From Mucilaginibacter mali (GTDB lineage Bacteria; Bacteroidota; Bacteroidia; Sphingobacteriales; Sphingobacteriaceae), in NCBI RefSeq assembly GCF_013283875.1, contig NZ_CP054139.1, positions 868,001 to 932,000 of the forward strand: a stretch of DNA of 64,000 nt, written 5' to 3'. Within the stretch, counting starts at the first letter, position 1, and every line of letters starts with the position of its first letter. A program made the position numbers and the translations under genes. This document shows, piece after piece, positions 1 to 7,307 of the stretch. A model generated the notes under the pieces. The model saw only the letters and a program-made list of their open reading frames with translations. It did no database searches and was not told the DNA's origin.

Positions 1-1747
1 TTGGTGCTGCCACCGGTGGCAGGCGGATACCGGCCACCTCATTACCATCGGCATCAACCCTGGATACAAAATTTTGATAAACCGGCGCGTTGATCTTTCC
101 CAAAGCATATTGGCTGATGATCCCCTGCTTAAACTGCGGGCCAAAATCAAGGCAATAACGGGTGGTGATCAGCCCGGTATAAGTAACACCGGGGATATCG
201 GGCCAACCCAGTTCGGTTTTTGATACGGCACCCGTTTGATAGCCCGGGTTTGCCTTAGCCATGGCGGCTGTGCCATTAGCACGACGGGGGACACTGCTGG
301 CAGGTGGTGGCATACCTTTAGTCACCCATTCATCAAGCGCAATAAACAAGGCCCTAAGCAAAGGTTCGGGGCGGGTAGGGTTTTGTAGTTGCTGAGCATC
401 GCCCTTGCTGTTGCCGTTACCGCTACCGTGCTGCATGCCCGATACAAGGTAAAAGCGGACATTATCCGGATCGGGCAAGTCGTTACCCTGCAGATCGGTA
501 TGCAGCAGCGAAGCCGCCTTTACCCAATACTCGTTTGCTGAATTGATCTCCAGCACCTTTGGCTTATTGGCCGGGTTGGTATAACCTGCAATACGACCGC
601 CGGTCTTGCCGCTCAGTTTATCGGTTAACACCGGGTAGGCGAATGGGAAGATGCCCTCGGGATATAAATGGTTTTGCCGGTTACGTTCGGTACGGCCCGG
701 TTGCGCAAAGCGATAATTGATGCCTACGCCGCTGCCACCACCCAGCCAGTTTTCAATGCCGTCGAACACGCGGCGGCCCTGCTCATCCTCGTTAAAACCC
801 AGGGTTTGAAAATCGTTCATATAACGCGCCGGTTGCGATATAGCAAAGCTGTAGGTATATCTTACGTCGCCGGCTAAGGGGTTGGCAGTGCCAGATGCAT
901 CGGCCCTGGCATGGCGCAGGAACGAGATTACATCGCGTGTAGCGGCTAAACCTAAGCCGGCAACCTTGGGATTTTTAACGATATAAACAAAATCGTAAAT
1001 ATAGCTGGCTTTAAATGGTGTACCCGCGGGTAATAACCGGATGGTGTTTTCGTTGGTAAATTCCCAATCGTTAACCGGTTGAGGCGTGTCGTTTAATAAT
1101 GCCCGGCAGGTGAGGGTAGCGCTTTGTTTATTTAAATTGGCGGCAGGGTAGGCCAGTTTGTAACTCTGGGTTTTATCGTTATCAACCGAAATATACTCGT
1201 ACGACAGGCCGGTGATAGCCGAGCCATCCTTATTAACCGCCACCGGCACGCTGATACAGATATTATTATTGCCTGTAGCTGCCGAGACATCCCAGCCACA
1301 CCAAACGATGGTATAGCCCATGCTCATTAAAAAGGCGTCATCGGGCTGATCAGAAGCGCCGGGATCGTTACCGCCCTTGCTTTTATTGAACGCGCCGAAC
1401 GGCTTGCCGCCACGGTTAGGCAATTCGGCAAAAAGCTTATGGTTGCCTTTGCTTAGGTCAATGGGTTTCAGGATGTAGATATCGGTGCTGTACTCTACCA
1501 TCCCCCGGGCATTGCGCGGGGCTAATTGGATATCGGTTATTTTAGCGTTCTGCGGCAGGGTAGGGTCAACCTCGCCGTAGGCTTTGCCGGTGAGCTTTTC
1601 ATAAGCGCCAACTTTGCCAAACTCCTTGCCGTTAAATGCCGGTGCGCGACTGGTAATGCTGATCCTGATGATGCCGGCATCGGCCTGCCATATAGATAGG
1701 ATAATGATAATAACAGGCAGGATGTATTTTAACCGACGAGCGTTCAT
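1..1747 (-). CDS. Secreted alpha/beta hydrolase domain protein (Abhydrolase_10-like), 3' end cut by the window
   Basis: Translating the minus strand from the ATG at 1747 gives an uninterrupted frame of about 582 codons that runs off the left edge, so the C-terminus is missing. It opens with a basic start and hydrophobic core (MNARRLKYILPVIIIILSIW) that fits a Sec signal peptide. It continues with features I associate with the Abhydrolase_10 family: a VGAYEKLTGKAYGEVDP segment, LAPRNARGMVEY followed by IYILKPID, then ELPNRGGKPFG and GYTIVWCGWDV. A Gly-His-Ser-like region (SGMQHGSGNG) lies near residue 440. The substrate is unknown; related proteins are annotated only as alpha/beta hydrolases. 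Upstream sit two copies of a 22-bp palindrome and a divergent small ORF. The family call is from recalled similarity only. Confidence 0.8.
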   Translation of the reverse strand, partial: MNARRLKYILPVIIIILSIWQADAGIIRISITSRAPAFNGKEFGKVGAYEKLTGKAYGEVDPTLPQNAKITDIQLAPRNARGMVEYSTDIYILKPIDLSKGNHKLFAELPNRGGKPFGAFNKSKGGNDPGASDQPDDAFLMSMGYTIVWCGWDVSAATGNNNICISVPVAVNKDGSAITGLSYEYISVDNDKTQSYKLAYPAANLNKQSATLTCRALLNDTPQPVNDWEFTNENTIRLLPAGTPFKASYIYDFVYIVKNPKVAGLGLAATRDVISFLRHARADASGTANPLAGDVRYTYSFAISQPARYMNDFQTLGFNEDEQGRRVFDGIENWLGGGSGVGINYRFAQPGRTERNRQNHLYPEGIFPFAYPVLTDKLSGKTGGRIAGYTNPANKPKVLEINSANEYWVKAASLLHTDLQGNDLPDPDNVRFYLVSGMQHGSGNGNSKGDAQQLQNPTRPEPLLRALFIALDEWVTKGMPPPASSVPRRANGTAAMAKANPGYQTGAVSKTELGWPDIPGVTYTGLITTRYCLDFGPQFKQGIISQYALGKINAPVYQNFVSRVDADGNEVAGIRLPPVAAP

Positions 1748-1830
1748 GGCGATGGCAAATAATTCCCTGTAAGTTAAAAAAGGATTATTTGATTAGCAAG
1801 CGCATAGCAAGGGTGTTACGTTAACCCGTA

Positions 1831-1893
1831 GAGACACGATACTTCGTGTCTCTTTTATTAATTGGATACGGGAGACACGATACTTCGTGTCTC
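1831..1893. repeat. Two copies of a 22-bp palindrome (GAGACACGA-TACT-TCGTGTCTC)
   Basis: The same palindrome occurs at 1831-1852 and 1872-1893, flanked by CGTA on the outer left and TACG on the outer right. The pair therefore also forms a larger inverted repeat with a 19-bp AT-rich centre. It lies between divergent genes, and a REP-like element is the simplest reading. Confidence 0.8.
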
Positions 1894-1947
1894 TACGGTT
1901 ATAAATGATTAGCAACCATCAGCCCTAATTTATATTTTTGACGCGAA

Positions 1948-2181
1948 ATGAATATCGACCCTTTAAGCGTATCACTGTTCGAAATGCGGCTGGAAGAAAT
2001 ACACCGCGCAGACCCCTGGCTGAGGTACGAGATCAGCATACGTGATTTCATCGCGCTGTTCCCTATGCGTTATAAAAATGGCAAGCCCGTTAAACCCGAG
2101 CATCCTGCCGCTTTCGGAGTCGACCGCGAGGTTTACCTAAAGGTTTTGGTGGCGTTCAGGCAATCGTTCCAGGGGAAGTAA
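1948..2181 (+). CDS. Small hypothetical protein, 77 aa
   Basis: This 77-residue acidic/basic soluble protein begins MNIDPLSVSLFEMRLEEIHR and has no signal peptide, transmembrane helix or metal motif. I do not recognise the family. It starts with ATG, and the sequence TATTTTTG at 1933-1940 matches the TAnnTTTG -7 box of Bacteroidota promoters. With that box the transcript would begin only a few bases before the ATG, so the message would be almost leaderless. No convincing -33 TTG was found at the expected distance. It is divergent from the hydrolase gene on its left. Amino-acid composition looks protein-like, but nothing beyond the reading frame supports it. Confidence 0.5.
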   Translation: MNIDPLSVSLFEMRLEEIHRADPWLRYEISIRDFIALFPMRYKNGKPVKPEHPAAFGVDREVYLKVLVAFRQSFQGK

Positions 2182-2202
2182 GTGCTATCACAAACACACC
2201 TC

Positions 2203-2287
2203 GTCATGTTTGAGCGATAGCGAAACATCCCCGGCTATGCAATTCCGCTCTGCTTATTGGGGATCCTTCGCTATCTCTCAGAATGAC
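2203..2287. repeat. Imperfect palindrome, GTCATnnTGAGCGATAGCGAA family (copy 1)
   Basis: The left arm begins GTCATGTTTGAGCGATAGCG and the right arm ends CTTCGCTATCTCTCAGAATG followed by AC. The arms are complementary with a few mismatches, and the centre carries CATCCCCG/GGGGATC. The closest relative is at 22440-22522. Confidence 0.8.
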
Positions 2288-2300
2288 GTATCGTAGTAAA

Positions 2301-2336
2301 TAAAAAAACGGGCACCCGCCTCCCGTATGCCCGTTT
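2301..2336 (-). terminator. Rho-independent terminator of the blaI-blaR1 operon
   Basis: Read on the minus strand, AAACGGGCA, a 13-nt loop and TGCCCGTTT are followed directly by a T run. It lies 26 bp beyond the blaR1 stop codon. Confidence 0.75.
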
Positions 2337-2361
2337 CTCAAATTATATTATTTAACAGATC

Positions 2362-3870
2362 TTATTTTCGGCGCTGAATATGCCAGTAATCCATGCGGTC
2401 TTCCTGGTTGGCCATGGTTTTTTTGTAATATTCGGCATAATATGGTTTGGTCATCAGGTTAACCTGGAAACGGAAGCCGTCGTTTTTTATAGCGACAGGC
2501 GTTAAGCGACTGAACATCAGGTTGTCGAAATCGTCGGCTTTATAGTTGGCCAGATCGGCGTTTTTAACGCGTTTATCGTTTACCCATACGCCAAACTTTT
2601 TAGGGTCTTGCTGCCATTCGCTTAGCTGTTCAGTAGTTATAGTGTTTTTGGCAACAGGTTTAAAGGCTTTGGTAAAGCGAAATTGCTGCCTGTTTTGCTG
2701 CTTTACGCTCATCTGGATGAACAGCGCGTGTAATTGGGCTTTATCAGTTGCCGATATATCTGTGGTTTTGCCATTGCCATCCGGTATATCATATTTTTTT
2801 AGAATAGCCGTGTACTCGCTCATCACTTTTTCAGACGCGTCGGTAGCCGAATACTTTGTACGCATGGCTTTTGGTATAGCGAAGCGGACAAAGTCAACTT
2901 TAGGCGTATCAACTTTAGCTGTAAGGGCTTCAACAGTCTTTAATGTCGGGAAAATTTTAGGCAGTACAGTAGCAGCGGTTTTTTCGCTGAACAGTAATAC
3001 AGCCAATGCGGCAACGGGTAGCATTAGTAGTTGCTTGCCAATAGCCTTGGCAAAGGTGGTGTTTTTGGTCATCATGGTTAGACGTTTTTTGGTGGTTTGA
3101 TAATTAAACTGGCTGGCAAGGTGTATGCTGTTGGCCTGGCTGGCCTTAGCCAGCAGCAGGTATTGATAATCGATGGTATCGTAGATGGATTGACTGATCA
3201 CCGCTTCATCGGCTAAAAATTCGTGGTTAAGTTGTATGGCCCGGCGATAGAATGGAATGAATGGGTTAAACCAGCACAGTACCTGCATCATCTCCACCAG
3301 CAGCACGTCCAGCGAGTGGCGCTGGCGCACATGGGCTTGCTCATGGCAAATGATCTGTGGCTCCAGGCCGTCGGGATAATCATCGCGGTTTACAAATACG
3401 TAGTTTAAAAAACTGTGGGGTATAACGCTGGCATCGGTTAATACCAGTTGCGTATCGTCCAGTTCAATCCGCTGATTTTGGGTGATGCTGCGATTGATGC
3501 GATAAAGATTGATCATAAAGCGGCCCAGTAATACCAGGGTTACAAAAGCATAAACCGCAAGTATTATGCTGATTGCAGTGATAACAGGGTTGGGATCAAC
3601 ATCGGGTAATATCTGCGGATGTTGTGCCAAGGGCGATGAAGTAGCGGTAGTTTGCGATGATGTAAATACCCGCTCCACCGCATGCTGGTAACTTACCGGT
3701 AACGATTGGGGATGGGTGGTTATCGTAATAAAAGGCACCGCAGCTGAGAACAGTAAGCTGAACAACAGATAAAAGCGGTTGAATCGGTACATCCGCTCGT
3801 TTTGTAAAAACACCCGGTAAGCCAGTAATAGCAGGCCTGAGCATAAGATGAAGTTGATAAGCGCCATCAT
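2362..3870 (-). CDS. BlaR1/MecR1-type M56 family membrane metalloprotease
   Basis: This 502-residue protein has an N-terminal membrane part (hydrophobic stretches near residues 3-20, 33-50 and 97-120). A cytoplasmic/peptidase region carries the zinc motif HEQAH at residues 176-180 and a downstream NHEFLADE segment (Glu near 217), both typical of M56 antirepressor peptidases. The C-terminal ~170 residues are not a beta-lactam sensor domain that I recognise, so the signal need not be a beta-lactam. In the family, the peptidase is activated by an external cue and leads to cleavage of the BlaI repressor. Its ATG at 3870 overlaps the blaI stop (ATGA), implying translational coupling. A second ATG follows immediately and could also be used. 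Confidence 0.87.
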   Translation of the reverse strand: MMALINFILCSGLLLLAYRVFLQNERMYRFNRFYLLFSLLFSAAVPFITITTHPQSLPVSYQHAVERVFTSSQTTATSSPLAQHPQILPDVDPNPVITAISIILAVYAFVTLVLLGRFMINLYRINRSITQNQRIELDDTQLVLTDASVIPHSFLNYVFVNRDDYPDGLEPQIICHEQAHVRQRHSLDVLLVEMMQVLCWFNPFIPFYRRAIQLNHEFLADEAVISQSIYDTIDYQYLLLAKASQANSIHLASQFNYQTTKKRLTMMTKNTTFAKAIGKQLLMLPVAALAVLLFSEKTAATVLPKIFPTLKTVEALTAKVDTPKVDFVRFAIPKAMRTKYSATDASEKVMSEYTAILKKYDIPDGNGKTTDISATDKAQLHALFIQMSVKQQNRQQFRFTKAFKPVAKNTITTEQLSEWQQDPKKFGVWVNDKRVKNADLANYKADDFDNLMFSRLTPVAIKNDGFRFQVNLMTKPYYAEYYKKTMANQEDRMDYWHIQRRK

Positions 3871-4238
3871 TCCTTCCTCCTTTCTATTTCCTTGTCGATG
3901 ATCTTTTTCAGGTCTTCCAGCTCGGCCGGGGTCATGTTGCTGGATGATGTGAAGAACGACGCGAACTGTAGTGCCGAGTTATCGAAAAAGTTTTTGACGA
4001 TGCCGCCAACTTCCTTTGAAAAGTATGCCGATTTCTTCACCAGCGGGTAGTACTGCCGCGAGTTACCGAAGGTTTCGTAAGCCACAAAGTTTTTGTCCTG
4101 CATGCGCTTCAGCAGCGTGGCGATGGTAGTGCCGGCCGGCTTTGGCTCAGGGTAACTGTCGATGATATCCTTCAGGAACGCTTTTTCGCGTGTCCAGATG
4201 ATCTCCATCAATTGTTCTTCGGTTTTGGTGAGCTGCAT
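3867..4238 (-). CDS. BlaI/MecI family transcriptional repressor
   Basis: This 123-residue winged-helix protein begins MQLTKTEEQLMEIIW and continues with TTIATLLKRMQDKNFV, the recognition-helix region seen in BlaI/MecI proteins. It ends with a charged dimerisation helix. Members bind as dimers to TACA-n-TGTA palindromes and are inactivated by their M56 partner, encoded here by the overlapping next gene. Two matching palindromes lie immediately upstream of the ATG (4241-4274), so autorepression of the pair is very likely. Such pairs in Bacteroidota often control genes unrelated to beta-lactamase, and no beta-lactamase is visible nearby. Confidence 0.9.
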   Translation of the reverse strand: MQLTKTEEQLMEIIWTREKAFLKDIIDSYPEPKPAGTTIATLLKRMQDKNFVAYETFGNSRQYYPLVKKSAYFSKEVGGIVKNFFDNSALQFASFFTSSSNMTPAELEDLKKIIDKEIERRKE

Positions 4239-4240
4239 AT

Positions 4241-4274
4241 TCTACAATGTTAGAGTTTATTCTACAAATGTAGA
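4241..4274 (-). promoter_or_regulatory. Twin BlaI-type operators
   Basis: TCTACAAATGTAGA (4261-4274) is a perfect palindrome. TCTACAATGTTAGA (4241-4254) is a one-mismatch copy exactly 20 bp away, about two helical turns, so both would face the same side of the DNA. They sit 3-36 bp upstream of the blaI start codon. The same TACA/TGTA half-sites are known for BlaI/MecI. Confidence 0.75.
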
Positions 4275-4320
4275 GTAGTTTTTGAGATATGCAAATTTTT
4301 AGAAAATAATTTAAAAATAT

Positions 4321-4440
4321 GTCATGCTGAGCCCGGGCAAAGTATCCCCGATTAGCAGAGTTGATCTGCACAGTTTGGGATGCTTCGCCCGCACTCAGTA
4401 TGATGGAATGAATAGATTCTGCGCTATCGCTCTGAATGAC
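4321..4440. repeat. Degenerate palindrome, GTCAT-family (copy 3)
   Basis: It begins GTCATGCTGAGCCCGGGCAA and ends CTATCGCTCTGAATGAC. An inner pair (TATCCCCGATT / TTGGGATGCTTCGCCC) suggests two nested or fused copies. With its flanks it fills the gap between blaI and the SRPBCC gene; I saw no other gene in 4275-4474. Confidence 0.65.
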
Positions 4441-4474
4441 GTAAAGTGGGGGTTAAGGGGACGGGATGGAAAAT

Positions 4475-4966
4475 CTACTCCAACCCAGCCTCAAACAATT
4501 CATCAAGCCGCTCATGCGAATCGATGACACCGCGCTCCATGCCCGATTGCACCAGGCCGTCCCTGTCGGCTACCGACTGGAAGATGGATTGGATGATGAC
4601 CCTTGTGCGGTTGTTGGGAAGTGCCTCAAAGCGGGCTGTTTCCATAGATACATGGCCTTTTTCGGGCAGGCCCTCAAATTCAAAGGTTTGGATGATGCGC
4701 TCCGGAGCCGTTACTTCGTGAATAACGCCACGGAAACCGAAACTCATACCGCAGCTTTCGCCGGTGTACCGGTACGCGCCGTTGGTTTCTACCTTATAAT
4801 AGTCAAGCGTGATCTTTACATCGCGCGGACCAAGCCATTTTTGTATCAATGCCGGCGTGGCGAATGCCTTAAATACCAGTTCGCGCGGCGCTTCAAATTC
4901 GCGAACGATGAATAGTTCCTGCCGGCCCGGCTCGGCAGTGATGATGGTTTTGTTATTTGATGCCAT
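4475..4966 (-). CDS. SRPBCC / AHSA1-like domain protein
   Basis: At 163 residues this is a single START-like SRPBCC domain of the Aha1-C-terminal type. Diagnostic segments are FIVREFEAPRELVFKAFATP near the N-terminus, IQKWLGPRD, the YRY(T)GESCGMSFGFRG region, ERIIQTFEFEG, and a C-terminal amphipathic helix (SHERLDELF). The fold makes a hydrophobic ligand pocket, but the ligand here is unknown. The gene is the last member of the ArsR-AlkD-VOC group, separated from the VOC gene by 111 bp holding a repeat. Pairing of SRPBCC/AHSA1 genes with ArsR-type regulators is a recurrent arrangement in Bacteroidota. Confidence 0.85.
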   Translation of the reverse strand: MASNNKTIITAEPGRQELFIVREFEAPRELVFKAFATPALIQKWLGPRDVKITLDYYKVETNGAYRYTGESCGMSFGFRGVIHEVTAPERIIQTFEFEGLPEKGHVSMETARFEALPNNRTRVIIQSIFQSVADRDGLVQSGMERGVIDSHERLDELFEAGLE

Positions 4967-4985
4967 TGGGTTTTAGTTTTAATTG

Positions 4986-5075
4986 TTACCTCTCCTAAAT
5001 TCTCTCCGAAGGAGAGGACGTCAGAAGCTTTATTTTAAAGCCACTCTCCTTTGGAGAGGGGTTGGGGTGAGGTCT
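4986..5075. repeat. CCTCTCC/GGAGAGG inverted repeat (copy 1)
   Basis: CCTCTCCTAAATTCTCTCCG and AAGGAGAGG occur on the left, with CTCTCCTTTGGAGAGGGGTT and GGGGTGAGG on the right. Outer and inner arms are both self-complementary. The compact relative is at 34397-34445. Confidence 0.7.
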
Positions 5076-5077
5076 CC

Positions 5078-5479
5078 CTACATACTCATATGCAACATAT
5101 TCCAGCGATGTCCGTCCAGATCGGCAAAAGCGAAGCCGTACATCCAACCTTGTACCGATGCAGGCTGGGCGAAAATGGTACCGCCTGCGGCTTCAACTTT
5201 GGTGGCGGTCGCGTCCACCTCTTCGCGGTTTTCCGCATCGAACGAGAATAATACCTCGGTGCCTTTAGCGGTATCGGCCACGGCATTCATACAGGTGTTT
5301 TTAAATACATCCTCCTGGAAAAGCATTACTACAATGCCTTTACTGCCGACGATCATGGGCGCCATGGTATCGGTATAACCCGGGCTATCGGTTTTAAAGC
5401 TGAAGCCGATAGCGGTAAAAAATTCAATTGATTGCTTCAGGTTCTTAACCGGAAGATTGATCCACAGTTCTTTGGTCAT
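5078..5479 (-). CDS. VOC family (glyoxalase/bleomycin-resistance-like) protein
   Basis: This 133-residue protein begins MTKELWINLPVKNLKQSIEF, the typical first beta-alpha unit of a vicinal-oxygen-chelate domain. A second half follows around EVLFSFDAENREEVDATATK and a closing segment GFAFADLDGHRWNMLHM, where the DxDGHxW pattern is common in this family. Two such modules form the metal-binding cup, but the substrate cannot be told from sequence. It lies 31 bp downstream of the AlkD-like gene in the same direction and is probably cotranscribed with it. Confidence 0.88.
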   Translation of the reverse strand: MTKELWINLPVKNLKQSIEFFTAIGFSFKTDSPGYTDTMAPMIVGSKGIVVMLFQEDVFKNTCMNAVADTAKGTEVLFSFDAENREEVDATATKVEAAGGTIFAQPASVQGWMYGFAFADLDGHRWNMLHMSM

Positions 5480-5510
5480 GTTGATTGGTGTTAATTATTA
5501 TGTCTTTCTG

Positions 5511-6230
5511 TTATTTAAGCTTCAAATAATGTGCGCGCTGTTCCACCTCTAATTTTTCAATAGCGTTGCGCAGTAATACCCGGGGCATGCCGACCGCATG
5601 GTGGTCTAAAAAATCCAGTAACGCGGGCATATTTTTATCGCCGGCAAAACGAAGCATCCATCCGGTGGCTTTATGCACCAGGTCTTCGGTATCGGTTAAT
5701 AAGAGCCGGGCTATTTTAAACACATCGTGCGTATCCCCCTGTCGTATAAAATAACAAGTACTCAATATTGCTGTACGGCGCTCCCATAAATTTGGTGATA
5801 AAGCCATGGTATATAACACATCATGTGGTTTATCGTGCAGGTGTCGCCCCGTCATATACAGGCAGCCCAGGTCAACCAGGTCCCAGTTGTTAATGCGGTC
5901 ATGGCGGCGCATATATAAATTATAGATAGCTTCCAGCCTTTGGGGGCTTGTTTTTTTGTCGCGGGCTATTTTATCCATTATGCTTACAGCACCCGCCCGG
6001 GCCTCGTGGATGGGGCTCTCCAGCAATGTTTCCAATTCGGTAAGGGATATATCAAGATATTGTTTGGCAAGATTAAATACCTGTCCCATAGGTACACCAA
6101 TAAACTCATCGCCCGCGCCGTATTGACCATCGCCGGTTTTAAAATAGCGCTGAATTTTAGCCTGTTCGGCCAGGGTGCTCAAGGTTTTAAGCGTTTTAAT
6201 GAATTGCTGCGCGGTTAATAACGTTTCCAT
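5511..6230 (-). CDS. DNA alkylation repair protein (AlkD-like)
   Basis: This 239-residue all-helical protein has the spacing of HEAT-like ALK repeats. KIQRYFKTGDGQYGAGDEFIG is followed by GVPMGQVFNLAKQY, then EARAGAVSIMDKIARD, WDLVDLGCLYMTGRHL, WERRTAILSTCYFIRQGD and ATGWMLRFAGDKN. AlkD enzymes excise positively charged alkylated bases such as 3-methyladenine and 7-methylguanine. The WDLVD and WERRTAI segments correspond to regions that hold the catalytic Asp and DNA-contacting residues. The start ATG lies 4 bp after the ArsR-type stop, so coexpression with the regulator is expected. Confidence 0.88.
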   Translation of the reverse strand: METLLTAQQFIKTLKTLSTLAEQAKIQRYFKTGDGQYGAGDEFIGVPMGQVFNLAKQYLDISLTELETLLESPIHEARAGAVSIMDKIARDKKTSPQRLEAIYNLYMRRHDRINNWDLVDLGCLYMTGRHLHDKPHDVLYTMALSPNLWERRTAILSTCYFIRQGDTHDVFKIARLLLTDTEDLVHKATGWMLRFAGDKNMPALLDFLDHHAVGMPRVLLRNAIEKLEVEQRAHYLKLK

Positions 6231-6234
6231 CGGT

Positions 6235-6573
6235 TTATTTTATTTCCTTATTATCGTTTTGCTGCGCTTGCATTTCGTTCAGCATATCATCAATAACGCT
6301 GAAACGGTCTTCCCACATCTTGCGGAAGCGCTCGATCCATATCGCTACCTCGTTTAGCGGTTCAAGCTGGATCTCGCAATAGCGTTCGCGGCCTTGTTTT
6401 TTAACGCTGATCAGCCCGCATTCCGTTAATATTTTGATATGCTGTGATATGGCGGGGCGGCTCACATCAAAATTATCGGCAATGGCATTCAGGTTTAGCG
6501 GGTTGTATGCCACCAGGTTGATGATCTCTCTGCGGGTTGGGTCGGCTATAGCCTGGAAAACGTCTCTTCTCAT
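6235..6573 (-). CDS. ArsR-family winged-helix repressor
   Basis: At 112 residues, it starts MRRDVFQAIADPTRREIINL, the hallmark of metal-independent ArsR/SdpR-type repressors. It continues NLNAIADNFDVSRPAISQHI (recognition helix) and the wing LISVKKQGRERYCEIQLEP. No cysteine metal site is visible in the recognition helix, so sensing is probably not by arsenic-type chelation. It heads a four-gene operon with alkylation repair, VOC and SRPBCC proteins. Two palindromes just upstream (6587-6633) are the likely autoregulatory operators. Confidence 0.9.
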   Translation of the reverse strand: MRRDVFQAIADPTRREIINLVAYNPLNLNAIADNFDVSRPAISQHIKILTECGLISVKKQGRERYCEIQLEPLNEVAIWIERFRKMWEDRFSVIDDMLNEMQAQQNDNKEIK

Positions 6574-6586
6574 TTTAATTTCAATA

Positions 6587-6633
6587 TGTAAGCATTTGCT
6601 TACACAAATATAATATGTAAGTAATTACTTACG
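6587..6633 (-). promoter_or_regulatory. Twin palindromic operators of the ArsR-type operon
   Basis: TGTAAGCATTTGCTTACA (6587-6604) is a perfect 18-bp palindrome. TGTAAGTAATTACTTACG (6616-6633) is the same TGTAAG/CTTACA design with one end mismatch. Centre spacing is 29 bp, and both lie 13-60 bp before the ATG. Confidence 0.72.
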
Positions 6634-6718
6634 CAAATTTATTTCGAAATAATTTTAATGCTAAGGGCAGTGGGGGCACGAGTGCAGGAGAAAGGGGCGG
6701 GGTTGTGCGGTCCCCCCA

Positions 6719-6918
6719 GGGGGCTATCGTGTGTACACATCTTTTAACAGCTTGCCATTTCGACGAACATGGGAATGGCTCGTGCGGCTGCGTGAGGAGA
6801 AATTATACAACATACTTGTCGCACGTACAAGATTTCTCACCCTTGCCCTACTATTCCCCTCCAAGGGTTCGAAATGACAAATTGTACTTATATAAAAGAG
6901 GTGTCCACACGATAGCCC
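6719..6918. repeat. Nested composite palindrome
   Basis: Outer arms GGGCTATCGTGTGTACACAT and AAAAGAGGTGTCCACACGAT plus AGCCC enclose a second inverted repeat (6753-6878). The inner one begins CATTTCGACGAACATGGG and ends GGGTTCGAAATGAC, matching the element at 43838-43966. Open frames across this stretch are by-products of the symmetry. The wider gap 6634-7307 holds this element, the block at 6959-7015 and no gene I can support. Confidence 0.7.
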
Positions 6919-6958
6919 ATTGGGAGGGGGAGGGGAGTTTTGTTCAGGATCACATCCT

Positions 6959-7015
6959 GGCTAAACCCCTCCCATCCACCGCGCAGCCAGCCACGCCCCT
7001 CCCAGGGGAGGGAAT
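6959..7015. repeat. CTAAACCCCTCCC...CCCAGGGGAGGG block (copy 1)
   Basis: GGCTAAACCCCTCCC is followed by a variable centre and CACGCCCCTCCCAGGGGAGGG. Two further copies are at 21421-21474 and 51515-51569 with the same order of parts. Confidence 0.7.
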
Positions 7016-7307
7016 TATTGAAAGCCCCGCATCACTCCCCAAATCCCCTTAAAATATGCAGGAATGGGCAAAATGGTGATTGCCGCATATCCGTGGGTGA
7101 TAATCGCACACGCCTGCCTCAATTGTCTCACTAATATTACAAATCACAAGAAAAGGCCACTCAAAGGCCGGGAATTAAATTTTATTAACTGCTTTATTAT
7201 GCTTCTGCCTCAGCTACACCGCAATCCGCCATAGTTTATTTAAACGGCTGATGATCAGCGTGTAATTTATTTACTACGAACACTTATTTACAAACACAAA
7301 CTAACAC

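Noticed and set aside
1826..1900. Insertion-sequence terminal repeats
   Set aside because: The two palindromes are only 19 bp apart, with no transposase or remnant between or around them.
3223..3408. Plus-strand frames inside the blaR1 region
   Set aside because: The minus-strand M56 protein with zinc motif and overlap to blaI explains the DNA; the opposite frames show no motifs.
6705..7134. Two overlapping frames of 115 and 64 codons
   Set aside because: They translate palindromic repeats (HYSPNPL, CTHLLTACHF and similar) and have no protein character.
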